Both the position numbers and the translations under genes were made by a program. Positions 3,355-5,535 of a DNA stretch of 5,535 bases are shown here, piece by piece; the stretch's first letter is position 1, and each line of letters opens with the position of its first letter. Source of the stretch: Clostridia bacterium (lineage in GTDB: Bacteria; Bacillota; Clostridia; Lachnospirales; WQUN01); the NCBI GenBank assembly GCA_025997155.1, contig BNUF01000161.1:1-5535 (forward strand), read 5' to 3'. A model generated the notes under the pieces. The model was not told the DNA's origin and searched no databases. It was given only the letters and a program-made list of their open reading frames with translations.

Positions 3355-5535
3355 GTGGCGAAGACTGACGAAAAAAACTTAATCGAGAATCACATTCTAA
3401 AAATGTCTAAAACGGACGTTGAGCAGCTTTTGGACGAATATAATACGACAAAAGAGGGCTATTCGGCGGAGGCGGCGGCGGAACTTCTTGACGATTACGG
3501 CGAAAACGTGATTGACTACGGCAAAGAAACGCCTATGTTCATAAAGTTTATAATGTCGTTTTTTAACCCTTTCAACCTTGTTTTGCTGATAGTCGCCGCC
3601 GCGTCGTTCGTGACGGAAGTTCTGCTTGCCCCCAAGGGGGAGGAGTCGTTCGCGACTGTAATTATAATCGCGTGTCTTGTAATCGTTTCGGGGATTTTGC
3701 AGTTTACTCAGGAAACAAAGTCGAAAAACGCCGCCGAAAAATTGAAGGCGATGGTACATTCGACGGCGGCTGTTCTTAGGAGCGGCAAAATCGTCGAAAT
3801 ACCTATGTCGGACATTGTGTCTGGGGACATAATCCACCTTTCCTCGGGGGATATGATACCCGCCGACGCCCGCGTAATCTCCTACAAGGACTTGTTCGTG
3901 AGCCAAGCGTCCCTGACGGGGGAATCCGAACCGGTCGAGAAGTTTTCGATGAACAAACTTGAGATAAAAACCGCGCTTGACTGCCAGAACATTGCGTTCA
4001 CAGGGACGAACGTAATCAGCGGCTCGGCGCAGGCAATCGTCATAGCGACGGGCAACGACACGTATTTCGGGAGTATCGCGAAAGAAATGTCGAACACGTC
4101 AAAATCGACGAGTTTTGAACGCGGGGTAAAGGACATAAGCCATATGCTTTTGCAGCTTATGCTCGTTATGGTCCCCGTGATTTTCTTTGTGAACGGACTC
4201 GGCAAACACGACTGGTTTTCGGCTTTTTTGTTCGCGCTGTCTGTCGCCGTCGGGCTTACGCCCGAACTTTTGCCGATGATAATGACAAGCACTCTGGCAA
4301 AAGGCGCGTTGGTTATGTCGCGGCAAAAGACGATTGTAAAAAACCTTAGTTCAATCCAAGGCTTTGGGGCGATGGACGTTCTTTGCACGGACAAAACGGG
4401 TACGCTCACGGAGGATAAAATCGTCCTCGAAATGTATCTGGATATCCACGGCAAGGACGACCCGCGAATACTCAAACACGCCTATCTTAACAGTTATTTC
4501 CAGACGGGCGTAAAAAACCTTATGGATATAGCGATTATCGAACGCGCAAGGCAGGAGGGCAAAACCGAATGGGGGGACGCGTACAAAAAAGTGGACGAAA
4601 TCCCGTTTGATTTCAACCGCCGCCGTATGTCCGTCGTGCTTGAGGACGCGTCGGGCAAACGCCAGTTAATCACCAAGGGCGCGGTCGAGGAGATGCTGAA
4701 GATATGCCAGTACGTGGACTATAACGGACAGGTTCTCGAGATAACGGACGAGATTATAAGAGAGGTGACGCGCCTCACGAACGGGCTTAACGAACAGGGG
4801 CTGCGCGTTTTGGCAATCGCCCAGAAAAACAACGTACGCGACACCTACACCTTTGACGTGACGGACGAGAAGAGAATGGTGCTGATTGGTTTCGCTGGCT
4901 TCCTTGACCCGCCTAAAAAATCGGCTAAAGAGGCGATTTTTTCGCTGCAAAACCACGGCGTTCGCGTAATCGTCCTCACGGGGGATAACGACAAGGTGGC
5001 GGAGACGGTTTGCTCCCAAGTCGGCATTTTTAACGATACGGAAAAAAAGGTGCTGTTAGGCACTGAAATATCGGAAATGGACGACGAACAGCTGAAAGAC
5101 AAGCTCTCCCGCGTGAACGTGTTCGCGAAACTCGCCCCCTCCCAGAAATCGCGCCTTGTGGAGCTTTTACAGGAACAGGGGCATATTGTCGGCTATATGG
5201 GGGACGGAATCAACGACGCGCCCGCGCTTATGAAAGCGAACGTCGGGATTTCGGTGGATTCGGGCGTGGATATCGCAAAGGAAAGCGCTGACATAATCCT
5301 CCTTGAAAAAAATCTTATGGTGCTTGAAAAAGGCGTACAAGAGGGGCGGCGTACTTTCGGCAATATCATAAAATATATCAAAATGGCGTCAAGTTCCAAT
5401 TTCGGCAACATATTTTCTGTGCTAATCGCAAGTATCGCCCTCCCTTTTCTGCCTATGATGCCGATTCAGCTGCTCGCCCAAAATATGCTGTACGACTTTT
5501 CGCAAATTACCATACCTCTTGACAAAATGGATAAT
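3355..5535 (+). CDS. mgtA: P-type (IIIB) Mg2+-transporting ATPase, 3' end missing
   Basis: This inner-membrane pump imports Mg2+ using ATP. The 727 codons present compare with roughly 860-900 in the family, so the last transmembrane helices are cut off by the window. Landmarks run in order: cytoplasmic N-terminus; TM1-TM2 (about 72-91, 97-117); actuator TGES (188-191); TM3 (about 264-281); the TM4 signature VGLTPELLPM (299-308), typical of the Mg2+ subgroup; phosphorylation loop DKTGTLT with Asp346; nucleotide-binding KGA (441-443); TGD (542-544); hinge GDGINDAPAL (616-625); TM5 (about 683-701); and TM6 with QNMLYDFSQ (709-717), a characteristic MgtA-family segment. All catalytic residues are intact. 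The GTG start is chosen for its ribosome site; the ATG at 3322 falls inside the promoter. It is transcribed divergently from the B12 operon with its own promoter. MgtA and MgtB cannot be told apart firmly here. Confidence 0.93.
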   Translation, partial: MAKTDEKNLIENHILKMSKTDVEQLLDEYNTTKEGYSAEAAAELLDDYGENVIDYGKETPMFIKFIMSFFNPFNLVLLIVAAASFVTEVLLAPKGEESFATVIIIACLVIVSGILQFTQETKSKNAAEKLKAMVHSTAAVLRSGKIVEIPMSDIVSGDIIHLSSGDMIPADARVISYKDLFVSQASLTGESEPVEKFSMNKLEIKTALDCQNIAFTGTNVISGSAQAIVIATGNDTYFGSIAKEMSNTSKSTSFERGVKDISHMLLQLMLVMVPVIFFVNGLGKHDWFSAFLFALSVAVGLTPELLPMIMTSTLAKGALVMSRQKTIVKNLSSIQGFGAMDVLCTDKTGTLTEDKIVLEMYLDIHGKDDPRILKHAYLNSYFQTGVKNLMDIAIIERARQEGKTEWGDAYKKVDEIPFDFNRRRMSVVLEDASGKRQLITKGAVEEMLKICQYVDYNGQVLEITDEIIREVTRLTNGLNEQGLRVLAIAQKNNVRDTYTFDVTDEKRMVLIGFAGFLDPPKKSAKEAIFSLQNHGVRVIVLTGDNDKVAETVCSQVGIFNDTEKKVLLGTEISEMDDEQLKDKLSRVNVFAKLAPSQKSRLVELLQEQGHIVGYMGDGINDAPALMKANVGISVDSGVDIAKESADIILLEKNLMVLEKGVQEGRRTFGNIIKYIKMASSSNFGNIFSVLIASIALPFLPMMPIQLLAQNMLYDFSQITIPLDKMDN

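Noticed and set aside
3338..3382. Short plus-strand ORF MKAVKPWRRLTKKT overlapping the start of the Mg2+ ATPase, as a possible leader peptide
   Set aside because: Its ATG coincides with the predicted transcription start, it has no ribosome site, and the AAGGCGG inside it serves the GTG at 3355.
3397..5411. Several minus-strand open frames of 60-197 codons opposite the ATPase
   Set aside because: They are mirror frames of a clearly conserved P-type ATPase, with Ser/Arg-rich unstructured translations and no ribosome sites.

Overview
The window looks like a piece of a Gram-positive, probably Bacillota/Clostridia-type genome. It has SLH-domain surface anchoring, strong Shine-Dalgarno sites, sigma-A type promoters, an intrinsic-terminator-type riboswitch leader and compact overlapping genes. 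The assignment rests on gene content and signals only; no rRNA or other phylogenetic marker is present.

Layout. Positions 1-187 hold no recognisable gene and look like poor or low-complexity sequence with a C15 tract. Positions 188-2950 carry three tightly packed genes on the minus strand. Read 5'->3' they are: an exported SLH protein with an N-terminal DUF4430 (transcobalamin C-terminal-like) domain (2950-1451), an exported alpha/alpha-toroid protein of the prenyltransferase/terpene-cyclase/transcobalamin fold (1446-598), and a membrane-anchored DUF4430 protein (601-188). Their leader (about 3255-2951) contains a cobalamin riboswitch (3241-3048), followed by mutually exclusive antiterminator and terminator hairpins. 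A consensus promoter (TTGACA-17-TATGAT) sits upstream. On the plus strand, divergently transcribed from 3355, is a P-type IIIB Mg2+-transporting ATPase (MgtA-like), cut off by the window end.

Interpretation. In animals, intrinsic factor and transcobalamin consist of an N-terminal alpha6/alpha6 barrel followed by a C-terminal beta domain, with cobalamin held between them. Here the same two folds occur as separate, consecutive, translationally overlapping genes in the same order, behind a B12 riboswitch, with a second DUF4430 domain tethered to the cell wall by SLH repeats. The most economical hypothesis is a B12-repressed, Gram-positive surface system for capturing cobalamin or corrinoids, a split transcobalamin. 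No transporter is visible; it may lie beyond the left edge or elsewhere. The fold assignments and riboswitch are read from the sequence, while cobalamin binding by these proteins is inferred. The Mg2+ ATPase has its own promoter and appears functionally unrelated.
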